The translations under genes were made by a program, and so were the position numbers. Under the pieces are notes generated by a model. That model made no database searches, had not been told where the DNA came from, and worked only from the letters and a program-made list of their open reading frames with translations. A stretch of 56,605 nt of DNA from Planctomycetaceae bacterium (GTDB lineage: Bacteria > Planctomycetota > Planctomycetia > Planctomycetales > Planctomycetaceae): NCBI GenBank assembly GCA_947476295.1, contig CANJQC010000016.1, forward strand, positions 1 through 56,605, in the 5' to 3' direction. Shown here piece after piece: positions 1-8,242 of the stretch. Position 1 is the stretch's first letter. Every line of letters begins with the position of its first letter.

Positions 1-1
1 C

Positions 2-133
2 GTATCCCCAACCGATGTACACGCATGGATTCAAGCACGCTTTCCCAGCACCGTAACGTCCCGTCGCCAGTCCGCCTACGCTGAATACAAAGCCACCATC
101 AAACGCGCAACAAACCAACCCGAAACAACTTAG
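2..133 (+). CDS. 3' end of an unidentified gene (partial)
   Basis: The frame is open from the window edge to a TAG stop at 131-133. It encodes about 43 residues that are Arg-, Thr- and Ala-rich and end in RATNQPETT. The composition resembles a basic C-terminal tail, and the frame holds no internal stop, but too little is visible to recognise a family. The start lies outside the window. It could also be a chance open frame. Confidence 0.4.
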   Translation, partial: VSPTDVHAWIQARFPSTVTSRRQSAYAEYKATIKRATNQPETT

Positions 134-399
134 GAAATTGACCAAGCCACCCCCGCCCCCAGTCAAGCGCCAGCATGCCTTTATTCTCTTTGTTCTCGAA
201 CGAACACCGCCGCCGGGGCCGCCGCCAGGCGAGCCGGCGAAAGGGGACGCGCCAGCGAAAGGGGACGCAGTGTGCCCGGATAAAACCGGTTTGGAATAGG
301 GGGGGGGGATCATGGGGCCAGCCGTTTATTGAAAGCGATCTGGTGATTCTGTAGACACGGGTCAAGACAGGCTGTTGTTGCATTTTCGTTCATCGGGAG
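134..399. other. intergenic region with short direct repeats and a G tract
   Basis: Two direct copies of GCGAAAGGGGACGC lie near 237-270, and an uninterrupted run of ten G lies at 299-308. The repeats resemble half-sites of the AAAGGGG-type palindromic elements that accompany RayT transposases, and a RayT-like gene starts just downstream. No credible gene is seen here. A minus-strand frame at 99-383 is of low-complexity Arg-rich composition and is not believed. Confidence 0.5.
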
Positions 400-1083
400 A
401 TGACTGAAATGGCACGAACGAATCGGCGGAATGTGTTGGCGGATAGGGAAATTCAAGTCGTTCACTGTATCAATCGGTGCGTGCGGAGAGCCTATCTCTG
501 TAGACAAGATCCGCTCACCGGAGCGGACTACGAACATCGACGGGAATTTATCCGGCAGCGGATGGAGTTTCTGGCTGGGATCATGGGGATTGAAGCTCTC
601 GGCTATGCGGTGATGAGTAACCATTTCCATTGTGTCTTACGCAGCCGGCATGACGTGGTGACGACGTGGTCGGATGATGAAGTTGCTCGGAAATGGTGGA
701 TGCTGTGTCCGGCTCGGAAGAAGAAGGATGGCAGTCCGGCTGAACCGACGGAGTTTGAATTGAACTCCATTCGGAATGACACATTGGGGCTCAAAGAGAA
801 GCGAGTTCGCCTGTCGAGTGTTTCCTGGTTTATGCGGTTTCTGTCGGAGCGAATCGCGAAGGAAGCGAATAAACAAGACCATTGTTCGGGCCGCTTCTGG
901 GAAGGTCGATTCAAAAGTCAGGTTTTGCTGGATGACGCTGCGATTTTAGCGTGTCTGCAGTATGTGGATCTGAATCCGGTACGAACAAAGAGAACTGTTC
1001 GCCGGGCGTCCAACAAAGGCTGCTTGCTGATGGGGCTTGGTGATTACCTGCAATTGATTTTTTGCCGCCCGTCGTGCTCCTGA
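400..1083 (+). CDS. RayT/IS200-like Y1 transposase, C-terminally truncated
   Basis: This 227-residue protein belongs to the REP-associated tyrosine (Y1, IS200-like) transposases, which nick and join single-stranded palindromic DNA. The metal-binding HFH motif is at residues 75-77 within YAVMSNHFHCVL, and the likely nucleophile is Tyr188 in the helix YVDLNPVR. From memory, planctomycete relatives continue for many residues after the equivalent of GLGDYLQL. Here the reading switches to a short Cys-rich tail (FCRPSCS) and stops 5 bp before the convergent comM stop, so the 3' end appears lost. An ATG at 409 is an alternative start. Short AAAGGGGACGC repeats upstream fit the RayT-REP association. 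Whether the protein is still active is unknown. Confidence 0.8.
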   Translation: MTEMARTNRRNVLADREIQVVHCINRCVRRAYLCRQDPLTGADYEHRREFIRQRMEFLAGIMGIEALGYAVMSNHFHCVLRSRHDVVTTWSDDEVARKWWMLCPARKKKDGSPAEPTEFELNSIRNDTLGLKEKRVRLSSVSWFMRFLSERIAKEANKQDHCSGRFWEGRFKSQVLLDDAAILACLQYVDLNPVRTKRTVRRASNKGCLLMGLGDYLQLIFCRPSCS

Positions 1084-1088
1084 TCACT

Positions 1089-2627
1089 TTACTGCTGCCA
1101 GTAGTTTCGGTCGAGCGTGCGATAATTGATGGCTTCGCTCAAATGAACGGAACTGATTTCATCGCATTCTTCAAGGTCGGCGATTGTGCGACTGACACGA
1201 AGAATTTTGTCGTGGGCGCGTGCTGACAGTCCCATTTCTTCCATCGCGTGTTGCAGCAGACTTTCGGCATCCTGCTGCAGCTTACAATACTTACGGATCT
1301 GCGGTGGTTTCATCTTGCCATTGACTCGTGTAGATTCTCCCTGAAATCGTGCGGACTGTCGCTTTCGCGCGGTCACAACAGCCTGCCGCATGGTTTCACT
1401 CGACGTGCCTTCGGTCGTATCGGATAGTTCCCGGAAGGGCACGGGTGGGACTTCGATATGGATATCAATGCGGTCCAGCAGTGGCCCGCTGATCCGACTG
1501 AGGTAGCGTTCGATCTGCAGCGACGTACAGTTGCAGCTGCGTTTCGGATCACCGCGATACCCGCACGGGCATGGATTCATCGCCGCGACGAGCATCACAC
1601 TGGCCGGAAACGTCACGCTTCCCATGGCGCGGGAAATCGTCACGTTCTGATCTTCCAGCGGCTGACGCAGAACTTCCAGTGTGCGCCGATTGAATTCAGG
1701 CAGCTCATCCAGGAACAGAATCCCGTTGTGCGACAGACTGATCTCACCCGGCTGCGGAATACTTCCACCGCCGACAAGTCCCGCCTCGCTGATGGTATGG
1801 TGAGGCGACCGAAACGGTCGGCGGAGCAACAGTGGCTGGCCCGGCTCCAGCTGCGCAACTGCACTATAGATTCTTGTTGTCTCAAGACTCTCTTCGGGTT
1901 CCAGTTCAGGGAGGATTGTGCAGAGGCGCTGCGACAGTAATGTCTTTCCGGTACCGGGTGATCCGATCATCAGCAGATGATGACTTCCTGCGGCAGCCAC
2001 CGTGACCGCACGTTTGGCCATCTCCTGGCCTTTGACATCCACATAGTCGATTTCATATCGACCGAAGTCCCTTCGCGCGTGGTCCCAACTGAAGACGACC
2101 GGCTCCAGAGGCAACTGCGCAGTCAGAAAGCCAACGGCTTCAGCCAGCGTGCCGACGGCGATGACATCGATCCCATCGACGACTGCAGCTTCCATCGCAT
2201 TCGCGGCTGGCACGACGATGTGAGTGTGTCCGGAATCTCGCGCAGCCAGCGCCATTGACAGAACACCTTTGACTGCTCGCAGACTTCCGTCGAGGGCAAG
2301 CTCACCGACATAAATGGCTTTGCGGCTGAAGTCCTGTTCCGCCTGCCCATCGGCCGTCAGCAATCCGAGCGCAATTGGCAGGTCCAGGGACGCAGCGTCC
2401 TTGGGCAGATCTGCCGGGGACAAATTGATCACGACGCGATCGTCAGGTCGTCGATAGCCGCTGTTGACCAGCGCGCGTTCGATCCGATGAACGCTTTCTT
2501 TGACCGCTGCTTCCGCAAGTCCGACCAGAATCGTCTTTGGAAGCGCGCCGGGCGAAATATCGACTTCAACTTCGACCAAACGCGCTTCGATGCCAAATAG
2601 AGTGTACGTTGCAAGTCGCGAAAGCAT
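1089..2627 (-). CDS. comM: YifB/ComM family Mg-chelatase-like AAA+ ATPase
   Basis: The 512-residue protein has the full ComM/YifB layout: an N-terminal ChlI-like domain (about 1-170), an AAA+ core with Walker A GSPGTGKT at about 222-229 and Walker B ILFLDE at about 303-308, a Cys-rich insert ([10 protein letters not shown] and CNC), and a C-terminal Mg-chelatase domain ending in LDRNYWQQ. In naturally competent bacteria ComM is a hexameric helicase that promotes branch migration during integration of transformed DNA. The length is typical and no residue looks lost. It converges on the truncated RayT gene with only 5 bp between stops. A role in recombination is inferred from the family; nothing next to it confirms competence. 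Confidence 0.95.
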   Translation of the reverse strand: MLSRLATYTLFGIEARLVEVEVDISPGALPKTILVGLAEAAVKESVHRIERALVNSGYRRPDDRVVINLSPADLPKDAASLDLPIALGLLTADGQAEQDFSRKAIYVGELALDGSLRAVKGVLSMALAARDSGHTHIVVPAANAMEAAVVDGIDVIAVGTLAEAVGFLTAQLPLEPVVFSWDHARRDFGRYEIDYVDVKGQEMAKRAVTVAAAGSHHLLMIGSPGTGKTLLSQRLCTILPELEPEESLETTRIYSAVAQLEPGQPLLLRRPFRSPHHTISEAGLVGGGSIPQPGEISLSHNGILFLDELPEFNRRTLEVLRQPLEDQNVTISRAMGSVTFPASVMLVAAMNPCPCGYRGDPKRSCNCTSLQIERYLSRISGPLLDRIDIHIEVPPVPFRELSDTTEGTSSETMRQAVVTARKRQSARFQGESTRVNGKMKPPQIRKYCKLQQDAESLLQHAMEEMGLSARAHDKILRVSRTIADLEECDEISSVHLSEAINYRTLDRNYWQQ

Positions 2628-2733
2628 GTCACAATTTCTGCGCGGACGGGTGAAAGCATCACTGGTCCGCGCAGTGTGACGGCCTTTGGCAGTCGTTGCA
2701 ATTCAAGCGCGGCGATCTTATTTCCACAACGTG

Positions 2734-3501
2734 TCAAGCAGCTTCACTGTCGCATCCCGCACTGTTGGTGTCGAACTCGTACTCAGAAGCGTCGTCTTCG
2801 TCATCATGTTCGTCGAACTCACCGGATTCGATTGCGAGAGTCTCGGACTCACCAAGGAGTTGCCTAGCAGTGGAACTGGAAACTTGGGTCATGTGGTGGA
2901 ATCCATCCTGACCACTGGCAGCGGCAAGTTTACTCAGAATACCCATACTGTCACGTTCCGATTCGAACGGGCCCGAGACGTAGAATGGTTTGCCGTTTCT
3001 TCCCATTTCCACAAGCAGCTTACCTGCAGACGCATCAATATCACCAAAAATCAGCTTTGCCGTGAGGTAGTCCGGATGCAGCCTGAGATCATATCTTGCC
3101 GCAAACGCCACGGCGTCTTCGACCAGACGACGGGACGACGGAGCATCAATGCGGACGAATTCCATGTCCCGCTCTGACATGCCGTCCAGCATTTCCTAGT
3201 ATTGCGATGGATACACGAACCGCGCGAAGCAATCTTTGACGCCCAGACCGTCGCGGTCCACAAGAAAGTTGCTGAAGAGGATTTCACCGATGGAAACACG
3301 CCGTGCGATGATCACAGGTCCAAGCCCACGAGACTTCAGCGTCTCTCCCATGATACATTCCATGACCTGGGCTTTTGAACGCAGGAGAACCTTTTCGGCG
3401 TGGCTCATGTTGCTTTTCAGCGCCAGTTCGTGACGCTTGCCGTAGCATTTTTACTTGTTCTTTTCCAGTTGTTTCCGTCGTCGTGATTCCGATGTGACCA
3501 T
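2734..3501 (-). pseudogene. conserved-looking hypothetical gene interrupted by two in-frame stops
   Basis: One frame runs from ATG at 3501, preceded by a strong AAGGAGG ribosome site, to TGA at 2734, 256 codons in all. It contains TAA at 3451-3453 (codon 17) and TAG at 3196-3198 (codon 102). Protein-like sequence continues through both: ...RRRKQLEKNK/KCYGKRHELALK... and ...CFARFVYPSQY/EMLDGMSERD.... The C-terminus is acidic (EFDEHDDEDDASEYEFD). No frameshift is seen. Both stops could arise by C-to-T change from CAA and CAG. Either this is a young pseudogene, the stops are sequencing errors, or translation restarts at ATG 3408 and ATG 3192 to make two smaller proteins of 70 and 152 residues. 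The function is unknown; the layout resembles a protein family I associate with planctomycetes, from memory only. Confidence 0.7.
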
Positions 3502-3608
3502 GAGATCCTCCTTGACTTGTTAACTGGCCGGGATGCAGATGCTTTCGACGAACACAGGGCTCATCATGCCAGACACAATTGTCTTGTAAAGTGCGAAATC
3601 CCTGACGA

Positions 3609-4139
3609 TCAATCCTGCGGCATGATCATGGTGTATTCGTCGGCAGTTTTCACAGCATCGGCCTGTTGTTGCCGCAGTTCGTTGATCGCCTGTTGGAGGG
3701 CCTGGCGAGTCTGGCGATTCTTTCGCAGCGACTGACTCATGTGAACTCGACTGGCCACAGCATCACCCAGCGCCAGAAGTACCAGCCACATTGAAAGCAA
3801 CAGCAATGCCATGACGTACGCGGCGGCAAATCCGGGTGAGGTCTTGAACTGCGGAAGGTAGTCGAACATCGAAATGAGGGCACCGAGCGTAATCGTAAGT
3901 GCCGAGGTTTGCATGCGACGGCGATACTGCTGCTCCAGAAACTTGAATTCCCCCGGGGAGATATTCGCATCGCTCAGAAATCGACGCTTGCGATAGACGT
4001 GCCAAGACACCATCGCGATCCCAAAGAACCAAACGACTGCACCGACGCCAATAAACATGTAGTCAGTTGCCATGCGATTTGCCCGATCGTTCAAATTCGG
4101 AGAATTGGTGGCTTCATTGAAAATGCCCGAGATTCCCAT
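3609..4139 (-). CDS. small integral membrane protein of unknown function
   Basis: This 176-residue protein has about three hydrophobic segments: near residues 28-47, about 78-92, and 104-126 (AAAYVMALLLLSMWLVLLAL). Between the first two is a charged loop (KRRFLSDANISPGEFKFLEQQYRRR), and the C-terminus is a Gln-rich helix (QTRQALQQAINELRQQQAD) likely to form a coiled coil. The start may instead be the internal Met of MATDYMF. It lies upstream, on the same strand, of the gene with in-frame stops, about 110 bp away. I do not recognise a family. Confidence 0.7.
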   Translation of the reverse strand: MGISGIFNEATNSPNLNDRANRMATDYMFIGVGAVVWFFGIAMVSWHVYRKRRFLSDANISPGEFKFLEQQYRRRMQTSALTITLGALISMFDYLPQFKTSPGFAAAYVMALLLLSMWLVLLALGDAVASRVHMSQSLRKNRQTRQALQQAINELRQQQADAVKTADEYTMIMPQD

Positions 4140-4412
4140 TGCTGATGTAAACAGTTTGCGGCAAGTGTCGATCTAAATCAAGCATGTTGCTGCTGTTCGA
4201 TATTGACGTCTTTCCCTTATCTGATGGTCAGAGCCACCCTTGTTCTGTTTGTTCCGGATAGCTGCCGCTGGTGATTCACTCGGCGTGGGAGAAAATCAGT
4301 AAAAACGCGGACTTTTTCTACTGACTTTCATTCAACCACTGTCGTCGTATAGATTGCGAAGGAATGCTGCGGCCGTGGCATCCTGCTACAGTGTTCATTC
4401 AGGATTGAAAAC
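4140..4412. other. divergent intergenic region
   Basis: This region separates the minus-strand membrane protein from the plus-strand S46 peptidase and must hold promoters for both. I see no clear terminator, repeat or ORF in it. Confidence 0.4.
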
Positions 4413-6467
4413 ATGTTTCGCGCGATCCTCTTCTTGTCGTGGCTGTCCGGATTCATCATGCAGACGCCCAGTTCCGCCAAAGCTGATGAAGGCATGTGGC
4501 TGTTCAATGATCTGCCGACGAAGCTGCTGAAGGAACGATACGGTTTTGAGGCGTCGCAGAAATGGGCCGAGCACCTGATGAAGTCCTGCGTGCGATTCAA
4601 CGTGGGCGGATCGGCATCGTTTATTTCCAGCACGGGGCTGGTGCTTACCAATCATCACGTCGGCTCTGATACGCTCTACAAGCTGTCCACGCCCGAACGA
4701 AATATCATGGACGTCGGCTTCCTGGCGAATAGCGTTGATCTGGAACTCAAGGCCCCGGATCTGGAACTGAACCAATTGGTCAATATCAAAGATGTCACAA
4801 CAGAAACCAAAGGTTCCGTCACCGACGACATGACGACCGAACAGGCTGTTGCGGCTCGGCGAGCCATTATCGCAAAGATCGAAAAATCGGCATTGGATGA
4901 GACGGGCCTCAAAAGTACCGTGACCACTCTGTACGGCGGCGGGCAGTATCATCTGTATCAGTACAAGAAGTATACCGACGTGCGGCTGGTTTGGGCTCCG
5001 GAAACGGCAATCGCCTTCTTTGGTGGCGATGCGGACAATTTTGAATACCCACGATACTGTCTGGACGCCTGCATTTTTCGCGTCTACGAAAATGACAAAC
5101 CTGCGAAGATCGAACATTATCTCAAATGGTCTGAAAGTGGTCCAAAGGAAAACGACGTGGTATTTGTGTCCGGCAATCCCGGTCGCACCAGTCGCATCTT
5201 CACCATGGACGCGATCAAATTTCAGCGTGACCTGTCTCTGCCCTATATAATGACCAGTCTGCGGCGTCAGGAGATCCTGCTGCAGCAATATGGTCTGCGA
5301 GGCACTGAGCAGGCCCGCCGTGCGCGCGATGATCTGTTCGGCGTACAGAATTCCCGCAAAGCACGACTCGGGATGCTGGCGGGTTTGCAGGATCCGCAGG
5401 TGCTGTCCGACAAGGCCGCCGCTGAAAAGGCGTTGCTCACAGCGATTGACGCCGATCCGAAACTCAAGCCGCTCGCATCCGCATGGAAGACAATTTCCGA
5501 AACCACGGCGAAGCGTGCAGAATTGCTGGGCAAGGGTTCGGCGGTGAATTCGCAGCTGTTCGGAATCGCACTGGAACTCGTGCAGATGGCGGAAGAAGAC
5601 TTGAAGCCTTCGGGAGAACGCCTGCCGCAATTTGCGGACGCTGGCCGTGAATCGCTGTTGCAGCAACTGTATTCCGAAGCCCCGATCTACTTGGATCTAG
5701 AACAGGTTTTGCTCGCCGATTCGATTGCAAAGACACTCGAGCAGCGCGGCTTTGATGATCCGCTGAGCCACGAAATTCTCGCAGGAAAAGGCCCCGCTGA
5801 TCGCGCGGCTGAGTTGATTGGCGGCACGGAACTGCTGAGCGTCGAGAATCGCAAAATGATCGCTGATGGCGGAATCGATGCCATCAACGACAGCAACGAC
5901 CCCCTGATTCAGCTGGCAAAGACGATCAACCCGGAAGTCCGCCGAATCCGAACGATTACCGATCAACTGGATGAGCAGGATAAGCAGGCCTACTCGAAAA
6001 TCGCCGAAGCGCGGTTTGCTGTCGATGGCACGTCCTCGTATCCTGATGCCACGTTTACGCTGCGACTGGCGTTTGGTCCGGTCAAGGGCTACGAACAGGA
6101 CGGCCAGCAGATTCCGGCATGGACCACGATCGGCGGTGCATTTGAGCATGAACAGGAACATCAGGGTCAGGCAGATTACGTGTTGCCGGAGTCCTGGGAA
6201 AAGTCGGAAGCCAGTCTGACGAAATCAACCCCATTCAATTTTGTGAGCACGGCAGATATCATCGGCGGCAACTCCGGAAGCCCGGTCGTGAACCGCGCCG
6301 GTGAGCTGGTGGGCCTTATCTTTGACGGCAACGTGCAGTCGCTTTCCGGCAATTACATCTACACAGACAAACAGGCCCGATCCGTCTCTGTGCATTCCAG
6401 CGCGATTCGCGAAGCGCTGCAGGTTGTGTATGGAGCTGAGGGCATCGTCAAAGAACTGGGAAAGTAG
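4413..6467 (+). CDS. S46 family dipeptidyl peptidase (DPP7/DPP11-like), secreted
   Basis: The 684-residue protein has a hydrophobic leader (about 1-24, ending near SSAKA) and matches the S46 family, exopeptidases that release dipeptides from peptide N-termini in the periplasm. The catalytic His lies in LTNHHVG (81-83), an Asp-bearing stretch FFGGDADNFEYPRY follows, and the Ser is in GGNSGSPV (Ser621). The residue 18 after the Ser is Gly639 in FDGN. In Porphyromonas enzymes Gly at this site marks DPP7 (hydrophobic P1) and Arg marks DPP11 (acidic P1), so a DPP7-like preference is inferred. The length is near the usual 700-720. The MazG-like gene begins 4 bp after the stop, so co-transcription is likely. 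Confidence 0.92.
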   Translation: MFRAILFLSWLSGFIMQTPSSAKADEGMWLFNDLPTKLLKERYGFEASQKWAEHLMKSCVRFNVGGSASFISSTGLVLTNHHVGSDTLYKLSTPERNIMDVGFLANSVDLELKAPDLELNQLVNIKDVTTETKGSVTDDMTTEQAVAARRAIIAKIEKSALDETGLKSTVTTLYGGGQYHLYQYKKYTDVRLVWAPETAIAFFGGDADNFEYPRYCLDACIFRVYENDKPAKIEHYLKWSESGPKENDVVFVSGNPGRTSRIFTMDAIKFQRDLSLPYIMTSLRRQEILLQQYGLRGTEQARRARDDLFGVQNSRKARLGMLAGLQDPQVLSDKAAAEKALLTAIDADPKLKPLASAWKTISETTAKRAELLGKGSAVNSQLFGIALELVQMAEEDLKPSGERLPQFADAGRESLLQQLYSEAPIYLDLEQVLLADSIAKTLEQRGFDDPLSHEILAGKGPADRAAELIGGTELLSVENRKMIADGGIDAINDSNDPLIQLAKTINPEVRRIRTITDQLDEQDKQAYSKIAEARFAVDGTSSYPDATFTLRLAFGPVKGYEQDGQQIPAWTTIGGAFEHEQEHQGQADYVLPESWEKSEASLTKSTPFNFVSTADIIGGNSGSPVVNRAGELVGLIFDGNVQSLSGNYIYTDKQARSVSVHSSAIREALQVVYGAEGIVKELGK

Positions 6468-6471
6468 GACA

Positions 6472-6771
6472 ATGACCCTGGACGAACTTCAGCAACTGAT
6501 CGACCGCATGTATTCCCGCAAGGACGAGGCACGAGGCGTCGAGGGGACGTTTATGTGGCTGATGGAAGAAATCGGAGAACTCGCGGCTGCCCTGCGCGAA
6601 TCACCCAAAGAGGAAATCGCCAAAGAATTCGCAGACGTCCTCGCATGGCTGGCCACCATCGCGAACGTCGCCGGGATCAATCTGACCGAAGCCGTCCACG
6701 CGAAATACGGCCACGGATGTCCGGGTTGCCAGCAGATGGTATGCGTATGTTCCGATGCGGAAAAGCCGTGA
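6472..6771 (+). CDS. MazG-like nucleotide pyrophosphohydrolase
   Basis: A 99-residue all-helical protein with the MazG/all-alpha NTP pyrophosphatase metal motif: WLMEEIGELAAAL followed by EFADVLAWL, which supply the acidic Mg ligands. Such enzymes hydrolyse (d)NTPs to NMP and pyrophosphate as house-cleaning or stress enzymes. The C-terminus adds a Cys-rich tail (CPGCQQMVCVC) that could bind a metal, which is unusual for the family. ATG 6472 follows the S46 peptidase stop by 4 bp, so the pair is probably one transcript. The substrate is not predictable from sequence. Confidence 0.85.
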   Translation: MTLDELQQLIDRMYSRKDEARGVEGTFMWLMEEIGELAAALRESPKEEIAKEFADVLAWLATIANVAGINLTEAVHAKYGHGCPGCQQMVCVCSDAEKP

Positions 6772-7290
6772 TGCTTTGATGGAGTCTTGCCCATCCATCA
6801 CCAGTGGCGACAGCAACGCATATTGATGCTGGACCTTCATCAAATCCATCGTCCACGCTGGCGGCGTATGATACGTCACAAACCCGGTCTACAGGCAACA
6901 GCACCGAATGGCGATTGGTTTCATAAAGCATTGTCCGGACAAGAGCCCTCCTGCCGCCTGCACTTCATTCTAATTTAGAAAATTGTGCCTGATAGAGTCA
7001 GAAAGTTTTCCAAAGATTCTCTCGAAAAGCTGTTTTTGCCGGGGAAAACAGCTATTGACCTGAACTGCCGATTTCTCTTACTGTCCCTCTCACTCGAACT
7101 GCAGTTCCTGCGGTTCAAATCTCCTCTCGTTCTCTCCCCTCTCTCGAATGTCCGTTGATTTCTCCTCCGTTTAATCTGAGGTTGGATCAGGAACACCTAC
7201 TTCCGAATCCCAGATTAAGTCATTCGAAATCACGCATTCAACATCCCGCCTTTGTTGCCGGTTTCCCGGTAACGTCCCGGAGGATTATTG
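6772..7290. other. intergenic region, no gene recognised
   Basis: This 519-bp gap holds only short open frames (for example 6787-6978) with basic, Arg/His/Gln-rich composition typical of chance frames. It presumably carries the promoter of the lipoprotein gene at 7291. A pyrimidine-rich stretch (ctctcactc...ctctcgttctctcccctctctcg) lies at 7086-7146. No tRNA fold was found, although GGTTCAAATCTCC near 7109 resembles a T-loop. Confidence 0.4.
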
Positions 7291-7557
7291 ATGTCTCGTC
7301 TCGCAAGCTTGTTCGCTGGTCTGCTCATGGTCAGCTCGTTGAGTGGTTGCTGTCTCTTCGGTCACGGTGGTGGCTGCGCTCCGTATGGCGGTGCCGGCGG
7401 TGGCTGTGGTTCGTGCGGCCCCTGTGGTGCCTCAGCCGGTGGTTATCCGTCGGCGATGTATGCCCCTGGCATGCAGCAGACCGCCTTCGTGCAACCGCAG
7501 GTCGGCGGCTATCCGGTTGTGGCTGCCGCACCAATCGATGTCCTTGGAACATATTAG
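7291..7557 (+). CDS. small Gly/Cys-rich lipoprotein
   Basis: The 88-residue product begins MSRLASLFAGLLMVSSLSGCC, a lipoprotein signal with lipobox LSGC. The mature part is rich in Gly and Cys (CCLFGHGGGCAPYGGAGGGC, then CGSCGPCG) and then Gly/Pro/Ala/Tyr-rich (SAGGYPSAMYAPGMQQ). ATG 7291 is chosen because CCCGGAGG sits about 8 bp upstream. It is probably an envelope lipoprotein whose Cys pairs could form disulfides. No family was recognised. The gene stands alone, with an inverted repeat about 190 bp downstream. Confidence 0.75.
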   Translation: MSRLASLFAGLLMVSSLSGCCLFGHGGGCAPYGGAGGGCGSCGPCGASAGGYPSAMYAPGMQQTAFVQPQVGGYPVVAAAPIDVLGTY

Positions 7558-8242
7558 TGCCGATTCTGCAAGGACGCAGAAGACTCGCCGGCGGCTGGCC
7601 TTGCGCAACGGATTGCGTTCAGCCGCTGGTCCCGTTTGTACGCTTCACGTAAGACTCATCACCTGACGCGCACATCGCCCTGCGCGTCGGAGATGGATGC
7701 ACCGGACGAAGTCCCTCCCTCTTCGTCTCCTCTGCTCCGGTGCCGAGCGATCCGACTGTGTTGGATCGTTCGGCATTTATTTCCGATGAGCTGCCGATCC
7801 TGAACTTAGGCAAGGCCCGGGAATAAAAACACCCGTTTGACACAAAAAACGGGGCAGCCGCGCCGCAGCCAATTGCTCCTGCCAGTGATCATGTGAAATT
7901 GACGGAAAGTAAGGCAGCGACTCTCGAGGCTGCTTTCAATAGACTCTTCGCCTTCGGCATCGAGTTGAATTTATTGACGAGTGGCCGCGCGAAGTCAATA
8001 GACGCCGCTGGCGAGCAGGCAAACGTTTCAAATTCCTGAAATTCCAGCCTTTTTTGTATAGATGCGGTCCGGTAACGAAGAATTTATAGTGAATTGGAGA
8101 AGGACGTCTTCGTTGAAGGCATCGGTCAGGGTATCATCCCAACGCTTCTCGGTCCCATTTTCCCGGATTCCAGCCGCGTCAATCCTCGACGCACTCCGTG
8201 GTCACAACTATTGCGCGGGATCGAGCTCCCAGGGTGTTTTTC
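7558..8242. other. intergenic region with hairpins, no gene recognised
   Basis: Between the lipoprotein and typA this 685-bp stretch contains two inverted repeats (a strong one at 7742-7774 and CCCGTTT/AAACGGG at 7832-7853). Short frames here have no protein-like features. It must hold the typA promoter. Confidence 0.4.
7742..7774 (+). terminator. possible terminator after the small lipoprotein
   Basis: GCCGAGCGATCC, a 9-base loop, then GGATCGTTCGGC form a 12-bp stem with one mismatch, followed by ATTTATTT. The T tract is broken, so it is either a weak intrinsic terminator or another palindromic repeat. Confidence 0.4.

Noticed and set aside
4395-5666. 423-codon open frame on the minus strand
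   Set aside because: It lies wholly antisense to the S46 peptidase, whose motifs are clear. The translation is Cys/Arg/Gln/His-rich with no domain, typical of a shadow frame.
7100-7130. T-loop-like GGTTCAAATCTCC suggesting a tRNA
   Set aside because: No acceptor, D or anticodon stems could be formed upstream of it.
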